A DNA stretch of 33,113 bases. It comes from Desulfobacterales bacterium (GTDB lineage Bacteria; Desulfobacterota; DSM-4660; Desulfatiglandales; Desulfatiglandaceae). Position 1 is the stretch's first letter. Each line of letters begins with the position of its first letter. The translations under genes were made by a program, and so were the position numbers. The notes below the pieces were generated by a model, which made no database searches, had not been told where the DNA came from, and saw only the letters and a program-made list of their open reading frames with translations. Location: NCBI GenBank assembly GCA_014382905.1, contig JACNIU010000211.1, forward strand, positions 1-33,113, in the 5' to 3' direction. This document shows, in pieces, positions 26,201 to 33,113 of the stretch.

Positions 26201-28758
26201 GTGTTTTCTGGGTCCAACTCCGCGTTGTTCAGAAAATAGGCCTTCTGATAGCATTCAAGGGCCTTTTCCAGATACCCGGGTTGGTGATACACCGTCTCCA
26301 TCACTTCAAAGATGTACCCCAGGGTCTGGTGAAAATAGGCCACCTGCCCCTGCCGTTGAATGGCCTTTTGAATAAGGGAACGGGCCTCATTGAGGGGATC
26401 CTTCCCCTCCAGGTATGTTAAGCAGAGCCCTGTGGTGTAGAGGTTTACAGGATCATTCGGGGCCTTTTCCAACTGTTTTCGGTAGAGGGTCAGGGTGGGC
26501 TCCATCTGCTTCCTGGCAGCCGCGCAGCGGATATACCCGCGGTGGGCCTGTACTCGGGTGCGGTCCTCGCGGATCAGGTCTGCATAGAGGTTCTGTGCCG
26601 CGGGCACCTCGCCCAGGTGGTACAGGAAATCCGCGGCAGCAAGGGATTTCTGAATGTATGCGGCGCGAGTGAGGCGGTACAGATGGTCTTCATAGGGCTG
26701 CATGGCCATTCCGGCTTCATAAAGATCCAGGGCCTCCCGGAACAGCTCTTCCCGGTAGAGGATCTCTGCCAGGGCCAGCCGTGCTGCCGCGGCCTGTGTG
26801 GAAATCTCTCCGGCAGTCTGGCCGGCGGCCTGGGAATATTGATTCACCACCTGCCGGTACCAGGACTTGGCCTGTTTCCACTCCCCTGCTTCATAAGAGA
26901 TGTCGCCCATGCGGTTGAGGGCGCCCATGGCCAATTTGGGAACCGCGTTCTTGTAGGTCTGGGCCAGCCGGGCCAGCGCCTGGATCTTGTCTTCCCCAGT
27001 TTCCCTGTTCGGCTCCGACAGGGTCTTGTCGATGATCTGTTCCACGGAACGATCGGCCCATTCCGTATTGGGAAAGCCCTTGATGATTTTCAGGTAGGCC
27101 GGGACCACCTCGCCGGCCCTGCCGATCCGGCTGTTCAACCGGGCCTTGACGAACATGGCCTCTGCCAGTAATGACGCGGGGATTCCGGGTGTTTCCGCCA
27201 CTCTGTCCAGCAACTGGATGGCCTTGAGGAGGGATTGGGGATCTCGGCCCAGGTCTGTTAGCAACCGGGCCTGTTCCATGAGACTGCGGGCCCTGATGAT
27301 CGTCAGGCCGGCATAATCCACGTCTGTGCCGGGGAGGATGTCGGCCTTTGCCAGCGTTGCGATGCGGGTGAGGGCCTCATCTAAGATATCTCTGCGCTTG
27401 AGGTCCGTGGGGGCTTCCTTCCACCGGGTCCTGGTGAGTATCCCTTCGAGGCGGATGCGGGCAAGGGAGGCCTCGGGAAAAGTGTTTTCAAAGGTTTGCA
27501 CTACCTGTGCATAGGCCTGGCCCGCCTGCTCCGTCCGGCCCATCCGTTCGTACAAACGCCCGATCCGGTACGCTGCTTTTCCCCCGTAAGACCCTTCCCC
27601 GGAAAAACCCTCCAGGACCTTATAAAAGGCCAGGATGGTCAGGCTGTCGTCTCTTGGAACGTGAGAGTTCAGTGTCTCTGCCAGATCCATCTGTTTCCTG
27701 GCATCCTGCATCGGAGGGATCTGCCCTCCAGGGGGCAGGGACCACAGGTTGCTGGTGCGTTTCAGAGTGGAAAGAAATGAGAGCCCTGCAGGGGTGATAA
27801 TGGGCTGGTAGGCGGAGAAGGTCTCCGAGGTGAGGGGGTAAATGAGAGGGCCTGGACCGGCGGCAGGGACGCGGCAGATCACGGCGTTGTCATCTAATGT
27901 GACCTTTCCGTCCCGGTTTGTGTCTACCCCAAACCGTGAAAAATAAAGGGTGTGACCGTCCCCGGACCAGCAGGGATAGAGATCCCGGGCAGGTCCCCGG
28001 GTAACAGGATCCACGCGCCCGGTTTTCAGATCCATCACGAAGATATCTCCCCCGGGATCAGCTCGCACAGAGACAAAGGCACACCTCTGGCCGTCCGGGG
28101 AGATCGCCGGAAAAGCCGCGTCACCACCGGTTTCAAGGGGCCGTGGACGGGGGAGGTCCTGGCGCAGATCGAGGGTCGCCAGTTGCCGCAGGGTTTCGCC
28201 GGGACGGGACCGATGAAAATAGAGGATGTTACCGTCAGGAGAAAAACAGGGGGCGCCGTCTTCGGTCTCTCTCCCGGTAAGCCGCTTGGGAGACGCCTTT
28301 TCTGCATCCGGCGTCATAAAATAGATATCCCCTTTGGCATCATAGCCTGTGGCCACAAAGGCGATCCGGCGGCCATCGCGAGAAAGGGCAGGGGCTGAAA
28401 TTTTGCCCGGCCCTTCAACCACTTTTTTGGGGAGATCCATCCTGGATGGGTCCAGGGCCCTGAGCCACAAAGAAGAAGGCCCGCGGCTTTCCATGGTGTA
28501 AACCAGCCTGCCGCCGTCACCGGATATGGCCGCATAAATTACCGGATCTGCTTCAAAGGTGATCTGAACCGGCCTGTTCACTGGCAGAGGCCTTGGGGGC
28601 CGTTTGTTCCCCTTCCTGGAGAAAAGCCCGGAATCGGGGGCCTTAGCAGGGGGCGTGTCTTCTAACAAAGGCCTGGTGAACCCGGGCATGGCACAGGCAA
28701 GGAGAGCAAAGGTTAGCATGAAAAGGAGGATCTGGGTTTTTACGGTTTTACCGTCCAC
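20209..28758 (-). CDS. Giant lipoprotein: TolB-like beta-propeller, TPR array, degenerate CHAT-like domain, TPR array, C-terminal CHAT protease
   Basis: Lipobox FALLAC; propeller PALSRDGRRIAFVATG / CFSPDGNILYFHR / AISPDGQRCAFVS; many TPRs; C-terminal IIHLASHGEF (His codon about 20608) and LVVLSACQTGLGK (Cys codon about 20473), ending YWGAFVLVGDYQ. Confidence 0.93.
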   Translation of the reverse strand: MDGKTVKTQILLFMLTFALLACAMPGFTRPLLEDTPPAKAPDSGLFSRKGNKRPPRPLPVNRPVQITFEADPVIYAAISGDGGRLVYTMESRGPSSLWLRALDPSRMDLPKKVVEGPGKISAPALSRDGRRIAFVATGYDAKGDIYFMTPDAEKASPKRLTGRETEDGAPCFSPDGNILYFHRSRPGETLRQLATLDLRQDLPRPRPLETGGDAAFPAISPDGQRCAFVSVRADPGGDIFVMDLKTGRVDPVTRGPARDLYPCWSGDGHTLYFSRFGVDTNRDGKVTLDDNAVICRVPAAGPGPLIYPLTSETFSAYQPIITPAGLSFLSTLKRTSNLWSLPPGGQIPPMQDARKQMDLAETLNSHVPRDDSLTILAFYKVLEGFSGEGSYGGKAAYRIGRLYERMGRTEQAGQAYAQVVQTFENTFPEASLARIRLEGILTRTRWKEAPTDLKRRDILDEALTRIATLAKADILPGTDVDYAGLTIIRARSLMEQARLLTDLGRDPQSLLKAIQLLDRVAETPGIPASLLAEAMFVKARLNSRIGRAGEVVPAYLKIIKGFPNTEWADRSVEQIIDKTLSEPNRETGEDKIQALARLAQTYKNAVPKLAMGALNRMGDISYEAGEWKQAKSWYRQVVNQYSQAAGQTAGEISTQAAAARLALAEILYREELFREALDLYEAGMAMQPYEDHLYRLTRAAYIQKSLAAADFLYHLGEVPAAQNLYADLIREDRTRVQAHRGYIRCAAARKQMEPTLTLYRKQLEKAPNDPVNLYTTGLCLTYLEGKDPLNEARSLIQKAIQRQGQVAYFHQTLGYIFEVMETVYHQPGYLEKALECYQKAYFLNNAELDPENTADLALNLGNISFLLGQYSKALESYLERLESNTPFDHEDTEILFFRRLGAAAFQVRDPDRPVEAYSRALALIEKRIDQKRASEILGKINTTIFDRILTPALKRPDAAKKAEALVQRQSGINRRLFDSTGRTFGPPPDPQWAVYKTAMESIIADQEKVLGEIGPLVVEKKEETDQTLGFMLTRAREALKFPEEMVQLKAEMLDRLGLAYQEAGQWTQAGAAFERAFQLNQKLGRFQNLAANRRSTAYNAYMEAGVLSGAARTKMLETATKGFQAVGPLVDRYGVATSKASKGPSDRPAQAILDVSLDLSLDKTASSQAMYGFSPEQEKRLAQAFISRIETELGDLEKAQKAIERQIGPYPSGRTIPDEDLYGVALLSHRDGHLKYARRDLKKAFQGFLRSARLSLRLKNPVSAALNVENMAWTLSRIPARDPDFGKDRAHLLALDREATRLLERFSDVLDPLLVPSYHNTMGVLILKNKPEQGQGYLEAAVQEMDGVEAAGAHFFSGLKSLQKHKGPKGRKALGLEAALHLNMASVAGRLKEPETAKSHLEKALEISRKGLLPQYEWRALTGLGNLKDALPVLESVPLLEAGCGANEILDAFAPLVSDLIAKGKTEDAFNLLERISEMERFQRLTPLALGGLSPPEQQWLLRVLPRLLILEQLRGDLKSADKTERPHLLRRIDQELHLLQSAMGDDGAQIPVSARLTKSKAGQHQVLMMLGLALKARQLGDKAVETGAGAEADALKQQYSELLRSYRSMWKKMRARAAKEDNPGISAIFAPDPVEAIDLMESLPGGSTAIRLFRSRDPGQAWQAFMVTPEEITVRSLEKEAPLPIMKHGPAILIFEDPSSLPFPVTPPLALSATHLVRSIRNQKPFKKKTLAVSAEYSLPSAFEVVSLPSSIHQADLLEALPGIQGLLLGGPVYMASSVPTRPGQVPFQYPAMGLDQGRSVPLTSLFDEVSDASLALLPGASVEDAYPLAHLFSLMGVPTLMLPRQPLTRSTFVEPFFRAYAASPSHEALLTAGSQQGGREEWIGFGARGMTTDEALSLAKKRFKSYVTEGAKAYKNQEPLHALIFFQKALTVADQVQEFERYLPQLEQYARESAYAAGRYEEAQHHARALVERLAKKKPDSKEYAEALISLGLVQARMERYDRAIAALEEGAEIMASLELGARQVEALNDLGVVLENATDYDRALAQFQSAAALSKTLNKQELLAHQHMRMGRIYDLRLSQYAKAKQHYMEAYKLYETLAEKENMAQALLDTGRCNRLLGNFKEAGEQYKKALALSGMGEKNQRLRANITMEQANNDWFQARYQDAFKHQRDVYQKARENQWALEQVNALNTSGLIWWTLGDHPRALRQLEEALDQAKTLKARKDERATTLNNMGLVYRDMGQYEKALKALDEALRIDREINSRWAIAYDLKNQALTYLHMGKAEQALPLFQEALTTAAQIGNRINQAKILAGYGEALAALGRFPEANDVFKQALDLSRAMALRETEWRSLYGLAQLRLKQGDREKAGELLSQAVEVIESMRADIKLDQLRDGFISNKMDVYEALVSLLVDMGKTSEAFYVAERSRARNLIDLLGNQRLSLYGVVNQELYDKEKTLRARISEGEILLAQAREKEERAVYEREVKRANDEYRDLMLEIQMKNPELGSILSVNPLTLPQVQELLEPGVAMLAYYVVPDQILCWLITRENVDLFRTPLGRKTLRETILDYRRALQNLEPQESQSRQLYEWLVSRSGARLEGVKVLGIIPHDTLHHLSFATLFNGKDHLVDSFSLFSLPSASVLRYTHQRRQKEKNLRVLAVGNPDLKNPGLDLPFAEKEVSSIGWNFPETTVLTGEKATEGWVVRNISKFGIIHLASHGEFDPINPLFSAVKLARDDTDDGDLQASEVFGLDIKAGLVVLSACQTGLGKITGGDDVIGMNRAFLYAGTHAIISSLWRVSDISTAILVKQFYREYKAKPLADSLRRAMLHVKTRYPHPGYWGAFVLVGDYQ

Positions 28759-29327
28759 GATCCGTCCTCCTTTTGGACCTTTTCGCCGGGCAGGGCGTTT
28801 TCCCTGTTGAGCCTGGCAAGCACCCGGTGAATCTCAGGAAGGTCTTTTTCGGTGAGATCGGCGTTTGTCTCCACTACCCGCATCATGACGACCTTCCTGG
28901 CCCCGTTGACCTGCTGCACCACCGAGTCAAATTCCCCCTGTTGATACCGGGCGGCAAAGGGCTGGAGATCGTCCGGGACTTTTTCCTTATTCATGGGAAA
29001 AGGGGTAAGGAACCCCTTGTTGTTCTCACCAGCCCAACCCAGGCGTTTAAAGGCATCCACGTCATCCTGGTGAAAGGCAAGGGTCTCGATGGCATCAACG
29101 GCATTCTGGTATTCACGGCTTTTTCTGGGAGGTGTCTTGATCTTCCCGGAAGGGTCCACGCCCCTCACCGAAGCCACTAACAGCACGTCCTGGGAAAGGG
29201 CATTGTATGAGCCAAGGACCTGATTTTCGAGGGCGGTACGCTCGCTCACCACATTGACTTCAACCTTGGCGAGGGTACATCCGGCCATGACCATCAGGAT
29301 GAGCGTCAGGAAGCAGACTTTTTTCAT
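28740..29327 (-). CDS. DUF1318/YdbL-like lipoprotein
   Basis: Lipobox VMAGC; C-terminal VNGARKVVMMRVVETNADLTEKDLPEIHRVLARLNRENALPGEKVQKEDGSWTVKP resembles the YdbL C-terminus; overlaps both neighbours. Confidence 0.75.
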   Translation of the reverse strand: MKKVCFLTLILMVMAGCTLAKVEVNVVSERTALENQVLGSYNALSQDVLLVASVRGVDPSGKIKTPPRKSREYQNAVDAIETLAFHQDDVDAFKRLGWAGENNKGFLTPFPMNKEKVPDDLQPFAARYQQGEFDSVVQQVNGARKVVMMRVVETNADLTEKDLPEIHRVLARLNRENALPGEKVQKEDGSWTVKP

Positions 29328-32300
29328 GATCGTTCCTCCACAAAGCGGATCGTTGAGCCTGGTTCTATTAATATAGTGTCGGCGGATAGGGCTTTCAAGA
29401 TTTCCTTCAGGGGACCCAGCCGGTGCAGGATTTTCCCCAGTTCTCTGTGAATGGGGAGATTTGCTATATTCAACCGTTCAATGGGCGGCAACCCGATGCT
29501 CATGCCGCCTACGTCCACCTCTCCGGTCAGGGACAGTGTCCCGTATCGAATGTCCACGGTCACCCATCTGGGCGTTCCTTTTCTGAGCAGGGCCCGCTGT
29601 TTGACCATGGCTTCATTGCTTTCATAGGGGTCCATGGCGTAAAGGAGCCTTTCCATGGCCCTGGATCCGATGTGCGTCAACCGGATGGTTGCATTCAGGT
29701 TGTTGGTTACCACAAGGGAATCCTCGGAAATGGGCGATTGAAGCGACATCTGGCCGGACATCTGCGTATCTTCAGCCTGGCCTTCTCCCGGCTTCTTTTC
29801 TGAAGGGAGTCCCCCGGCCAAAAGCTGTCGCGCATCCAGGCCTGAAAACGCCCCGCTCATCTGGAGCAGATAGAGATCGCCCTGCCGGGAAATGCGAAGA
29901 TCGCCCAGCAGGGTTCCTCCGAGGATGTCGCACTGGAAATAATCAATGGCGGGCAAAGACCCGGCCAGCCGCAGTTGCATCTCATAGTTGGTTATCTCGA
30001 TGGGAAAAGGGCCGGTCTGCAGGCGGGCCCAGTGAAAAGATAGGGAAGGCGTCCGGTTGAGCCGGCCGCGAAGGTCTTCCATCAGCCTTTTTGTCAGGGT
30101 AGTGCTGGTTCCGGAACCTGGGGGGCCTCCCTTTGGCCTGAGCACCTGCAGCGAAAGGGGCCTCGATCCCGACTTGGGCATCCCCTTTTCTTTTTCATCG
30201 AATCGGATACGGTAGGCCTTGCCGATCCTGATATCGCTTTTCAGACCCCTGATCTCGGTTCCTTTGTCCGTGGCCACATCCATGCCGGTACTCTTCAAAG
30301 AGGTTTGGACCGAAACCGCCTCTCCGCCCGCCAATGTGATCTCCAGCCCGGCCTTCAAGGGGCCTTTCAGGGAAATTCCCCGCGTAAATTTAGATTTGGC
30401 AAACTGGGGGTCAAGGTTGACCTCGAGCCCTCCGGACACCGATCCCTCCAGATGCTTCAGGATCTCCTGCAACCCCGGTTCAACATCCCCTTTAAGCAGC
30501 CGGTTTAGCTTGTTCAAAGAAAGACGCAGGGTTTGATCCATCTGCAAGGGCTCCACATGCATGGACTCCGTGACCTCAACAGTGGTGAGATCCTGCTGTT
30601 TTGCCGTCAGGGACAGGGTAACGCCGAGGGGTGGGTTCTGTTTGCCCAGAGAGGGGAGCTCCGAGATCTCCTGGAATGTCAATTTTCCCCCAAGGGCCAG
30701 GGAGTCCAATCCCTTTGAGGTCTGTACGGTCAAGGGGGTTAGCGAGTTGATGCCGCGGGCAGAAAAGGCGGCCCCCTGTTTCAGGGGGAGATCGATGGCC
30801 ACATCCTTTAACCGGACCTCAAGATCCATTTTCTTCATGAAGTCCACGGCCCTGATCTTTTGAACAAGGGGGAGCTTCTTGTCTGAGAGCTTTTGCAGCT
30901 CCCCGGTTGTTGGCAGACGGCCCAGGTAGCGCCAATTCGCCTCTACTCTTCCTGAAAACCGACCATCGGGTTTTCGATGGGCGGGGATCAGGGCTGTGGC
31001 CTGCTCAAGATCCAGCCCCAGATGCCCTTCCATCCTGAGATCCTTTTTTCCAAGGGCCGATGCAACCCCTTTGATTTTAAGATCCACGAGGTCCCCGGAA
31101 TGGACACCGGCCTCGACCGCTCCCACGTCCACCATGAGGGGGTTCGTGTTCATGAGATTCAGGTCGTTTACCCGGGCCTCAAGGTTTATGCCATCTCTTA
31201 AGGGCCGTTTTGAAACCGAATCCAACTGCAAGGAGGGCGCCGAAACCGAGGCCCGGGCGGAAATCACCCGTGCCCCGGGACTGGCTGGCAGGTGGATGCT
31301 GGCGTCGAGAGCATGGGTGACCTGTGGCGCTTTTGCCGTCGAGGAGATGTCAACCCCTTCAAAACGGCCTGTTTCCTGAAGGGAGATCTTGCCTGCTATC
31401 CCGAGAAGGGCCTTGTCGGAGCGGGCAAGATCCGTTGCTGTCATCTGGACGGAAGCGAGCTTCAGCCCATCGAATCTCACGGATCGGGTCCCGGACAGGT
31501 GGACTTTTTTCATCTCTATATCGGCTCTTATATTCAACTCTGTGGGGAATCGGTCGTTGAGACGGACCTTTGCATTAGGTACCCGGATCGACAGGTTTTC
31601 CAGAGACACGGTGTTTTTTGAAAACGCGATGGCCAGCCCCGGGATATGCAGACTAAAGCCTTTCAAGTCCATACCCGCCGGACCGGAGGGAAAGGTTCCG
31701 CTCAGGTGGACTTCCCGGGTCTTCACTCCTTGAAACCCGGTTTTCTGGTGCCGGGAAAACCGAATGCCCGCCGGGATAAATTCACCTGTCAGACCCTGCA
31801 CCTCTCCCAGATCCACTGAAACGTCATTTATGGTCAGATCCGTTTCCAGACCGGATGTGTCCGCTGCCTTGACGCGGCCGTGCCAGGTTAGGTGCGTCTT
31901 TTCCTGAAGCCGGATCTCTCCTCTGGTGACATCCAAAAGCCGCTCAGACGGTTTCGCGCGACCGGTTTGCGACACCCTCACGGAAAAAGGCCCCAGCCGT
32001 TTTTCCTTGAGGGGGCCGCCCATGACCGTCAGTTCCTCGCCCTTAAAGGAGAAGTCAAAAGAGATGCTCTCATCTGTGTTCAGCGTGGCCTTCGTGGCCA
32101 ATTCGGCGCGGCCGGAAAGCGTGGGAAAGGAAGGCGGAAAAAGGGCCTTGACCGTATCTGTGAGGGGAGCAAGATCAAGGGCTGCCTTCGCCTCCACGCC
32201 CATTTTAGAGAGCCCCCCTTTCACGTTCAGTCGAAGGCCGGGGAGGGCGCCCTCGATCTGGACCGATGCGGTTTTGAGGTTGAGGGCGGGGGTGGCATCC

Positions 32301-33025
32301 ATTAGGTCCTGCAGGTGAAGGGAAAGCTCGAGCGGCGGAAGGGCCTTTCCGTCCATCTCCTGCCTGGAAGACAGGTTTAAGGTGATCGGTTTACGGATAA
32401 GGGAGGGGGTATCCAGTTGAAGGGTGATATCATGGATTTTCAGGGAGCGACGTTGGACCCGGTCATTTACCTCGATGGCGCCGTTCTCCAATCTGAAACG
32501 GACCTGAATGTCGCCTAACAAAGCGAGGGTCATTCTGAGCCAGTCTCCCTTTTGGGAAGGATCGGCGGGGGCTGCAGGCCCCTGGTCGGATGTGAGCTGC
32601 GAGAGCCACGCCTTCAGGTTGGTGCGGCCGTCCGCACCGCGAATCAGGTGGGCCTCAATGCCTTTTAGTTGAAAATCAAGCGAAAGGCGGCGATGGGTTC
32701 GTCGCTGAAGATCGAAGGTAAGAACGATGTCGTCAACCGAAATCAAGGGGCCCCTAAAAAAGGAAGGGTCATCCTCGATCCGGAGGCCTTCAGCTCGAAT
32801 GCCCCCGTGCCAGGTCCATTGAAGGTCCTTGAGGGTTACGGGTCTGTGAAGTACTTTTGACGCATGGGTCTCGATCTGATGTTTGAACCATTGGGTGGAG
32901 ACGATTTTCGGTGTAAAGAAAAGACCTGTGGCCGCCAGTATAACAACGAGAAGGACACTAACTATGAACCAGAGCAGCCATTTTATGACGTGGCGGAACA
33001 TGAGAACAATACCTCGAATTTCCAA
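29324..33025 (-). CDS. AsmA-like / YdbH-like large envelope protein (1233 aa)
   Basis: N-terminal TM anchor, then VSTQWFKHQIETHASKVLHRPVTLKDLQWTWHGGIRAEGLRIEDDPSF (AsmA N-terminal pattern) and long beta-rich repetitive body. Likely start MFRHVIKW at 33001. Confidence 0.85.
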   Translation of the reverse strand: MEIRGIVLMFRHVIKWLLWFIVSVLLVVILAATGLFFTPKIVSTQWFKHQIETHASKVLHRPVTLKDLQWTWHGGIRAEGLRIEDDPSFFRGPLISVDDIVLTFDLQRRTHRRLSLDFQLKGIEAHLIRGADGRTNLKAWLSQLTSDQGPAAPADPSQKGDWLRMTLALLGDIQVRFRLENGAIEVNDRVQRRSLKIHDITLQLDTPSLIRKPITLNLSSRQEMDGKALPPLELSLHLQDLMDATPALNLKTASVQIEGALPGLRLNVKGGLSKMGVEAKAALDLAPLTDTVKALFPPSFPTLSGRAELATKATLNTDESISFDFSFKGEELTVMGGPLKEKRLGPFSVRVSQTGRAKPSERLLDVTRGEIRLQEKTHLTWHGRVKAADTSGLETDLTINDVSVDLGEVQGLTGEFIPAGIRFSRHQKTGFQGVKTREVHLSGTFPSGPAGMDLKGFSLHIPGLAIAFSKNTVSLENLSIRVPNAKVRLNDRFPTELNIRADIEMKKVHLSGTRSVRFDGLKLASVQMTATDLARSDKALLGIAGKISLQETGRFEGVDISSTAKAPQVTHALDASIHLPASPGARVISARASVSAPSLQLDSVSKRPLRDGINLEARVNDLNLMNTNPLMVDVGAVEAGVHSGDLVDLKIKGVASALGKKDLRMEGHLGLDLEQATALIPAHRKPDGRFSGRVEANWRYLGRLPTTGELQKLSDKKLPLVQKIRAVDFMKKMDLEVRLKDVAIDLPLKQGAAFSARGINSLTPLTVQTSKGLDSLALGGKLTFQEISELPSLGKQNPPLGVTLSLTAKQQDLTTVEVTESMHVEPLQMDQTLRLSLNKLNRLLKGDVEPGLQEILKHLEGSVSGGLEVNLDPQFAKSKFTRGISLKGPLKAGLEITLAGGEAVSVQTSLKSTGMDVATDKGTEIRGLKSDIRIGKAYRIRFDEKEKGMPKSGSRPLSLQVLRPKGGPPGSGTSTTLTKRLMEDLRGRLNRTPSLSFHWARLQTGPFPIEITNYEMQLRLAGSLPAIDYFQCDILGGTLLGDLRISRQGDLYLLQMSGAFSGLDARQLLAGGLPSEKKPGEGQAEDTQMSGQMSLQSPISEDSLVVTNNLNATIRLTHIGSRAMERLLYAMDPYESNEAMVKQRALLRKGTPRWVTVDIRYGTLSLTGEVDVGGMSIGLPPIERLNIANLPIHRELGKILHRLGPLKEILKALSADTILIEPGSTIRFVEERS

Positions 33026-33113
33026 TTTCGTAATAGTTCAGCCACTAAGGCACCAAGACACCAAGATTATAATATAATTCTCTTGATACCGTTTTTAACA
33101 AGAGGCACGTTAA

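Noticed and set aside
20182-27797. Many long plus-strand ORFs antisense to the giant CHAT gene (e.g. 21670..22605, 26542..27171)
   Set aside because: Shadow ORFs in GC-rich coding DNA; translations lack domain-like features while the minus frame is continuous with recognisable TPR/CHAT motifs.
29423-32318. Plus-strand ORFs opposite the AsmA-like gene
   Set aside because: Same reason: antisense shadows of a clear 1233-codon reading frame.
33040-33065. Short repeat-like text aaggcaccaagacaccaag at the right edge
   Set aside because: Only about two short imperfect units; too little to call a repeat element and the window ends.

Overview
The window looks like a Desulfobacterota-type chromosomal segment, judged from protein style and repeat types; taxonomy is inferred. 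Left to right it contains: (1) two overlapping tandem multiheme c-type cytochrome genes, the first damaged at the G-rich left edge; (2) a decayed toxin-antitoxin/recombinase patch (ParD-like antitoxin, truncated RelE/ParE-type toxin fused to an opposing tyrosine-recombinase fragment, HicBA pair); (3) HNH and HIT genes; (4) a probable peptidoglycan-recycling cluster (AmgK-like kinase, MurU-like nucleotidyltransferase, NagZ); (5) DUF2284 and methyltransferase genes; (6) an AT-rich stretch carrying a lipoprotein version of a PSD/PsiD-like decarboxylase; (7) a DUF3300 protein, a Spy/CpxP protein and a CnrYXH-like ECF sigma / membrane protein / Spy-like sensor trio; (8) a minus-strand run of envelope genes. 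This last run comprises a 1233-aa AsmA/YdbH-like protein, a DUF1318 (YnbE/YdbL-like) lipoprotein, a 2849-aa putative lipoprotein (TolB-like propeller, TPRs, degenerate CHAT, TPRs, intact CHAT protease), an SH3-domain protein and an M48 metalloprotease. Two inverted copies of a MITE-like element with perfect 5-bp target-site duplications, and a second MITE-like element, are also present. The best candidate for an undescribed system is the envelope CHAT-protease/AsmA-bridge operon at about 18.4-33.0 kb.
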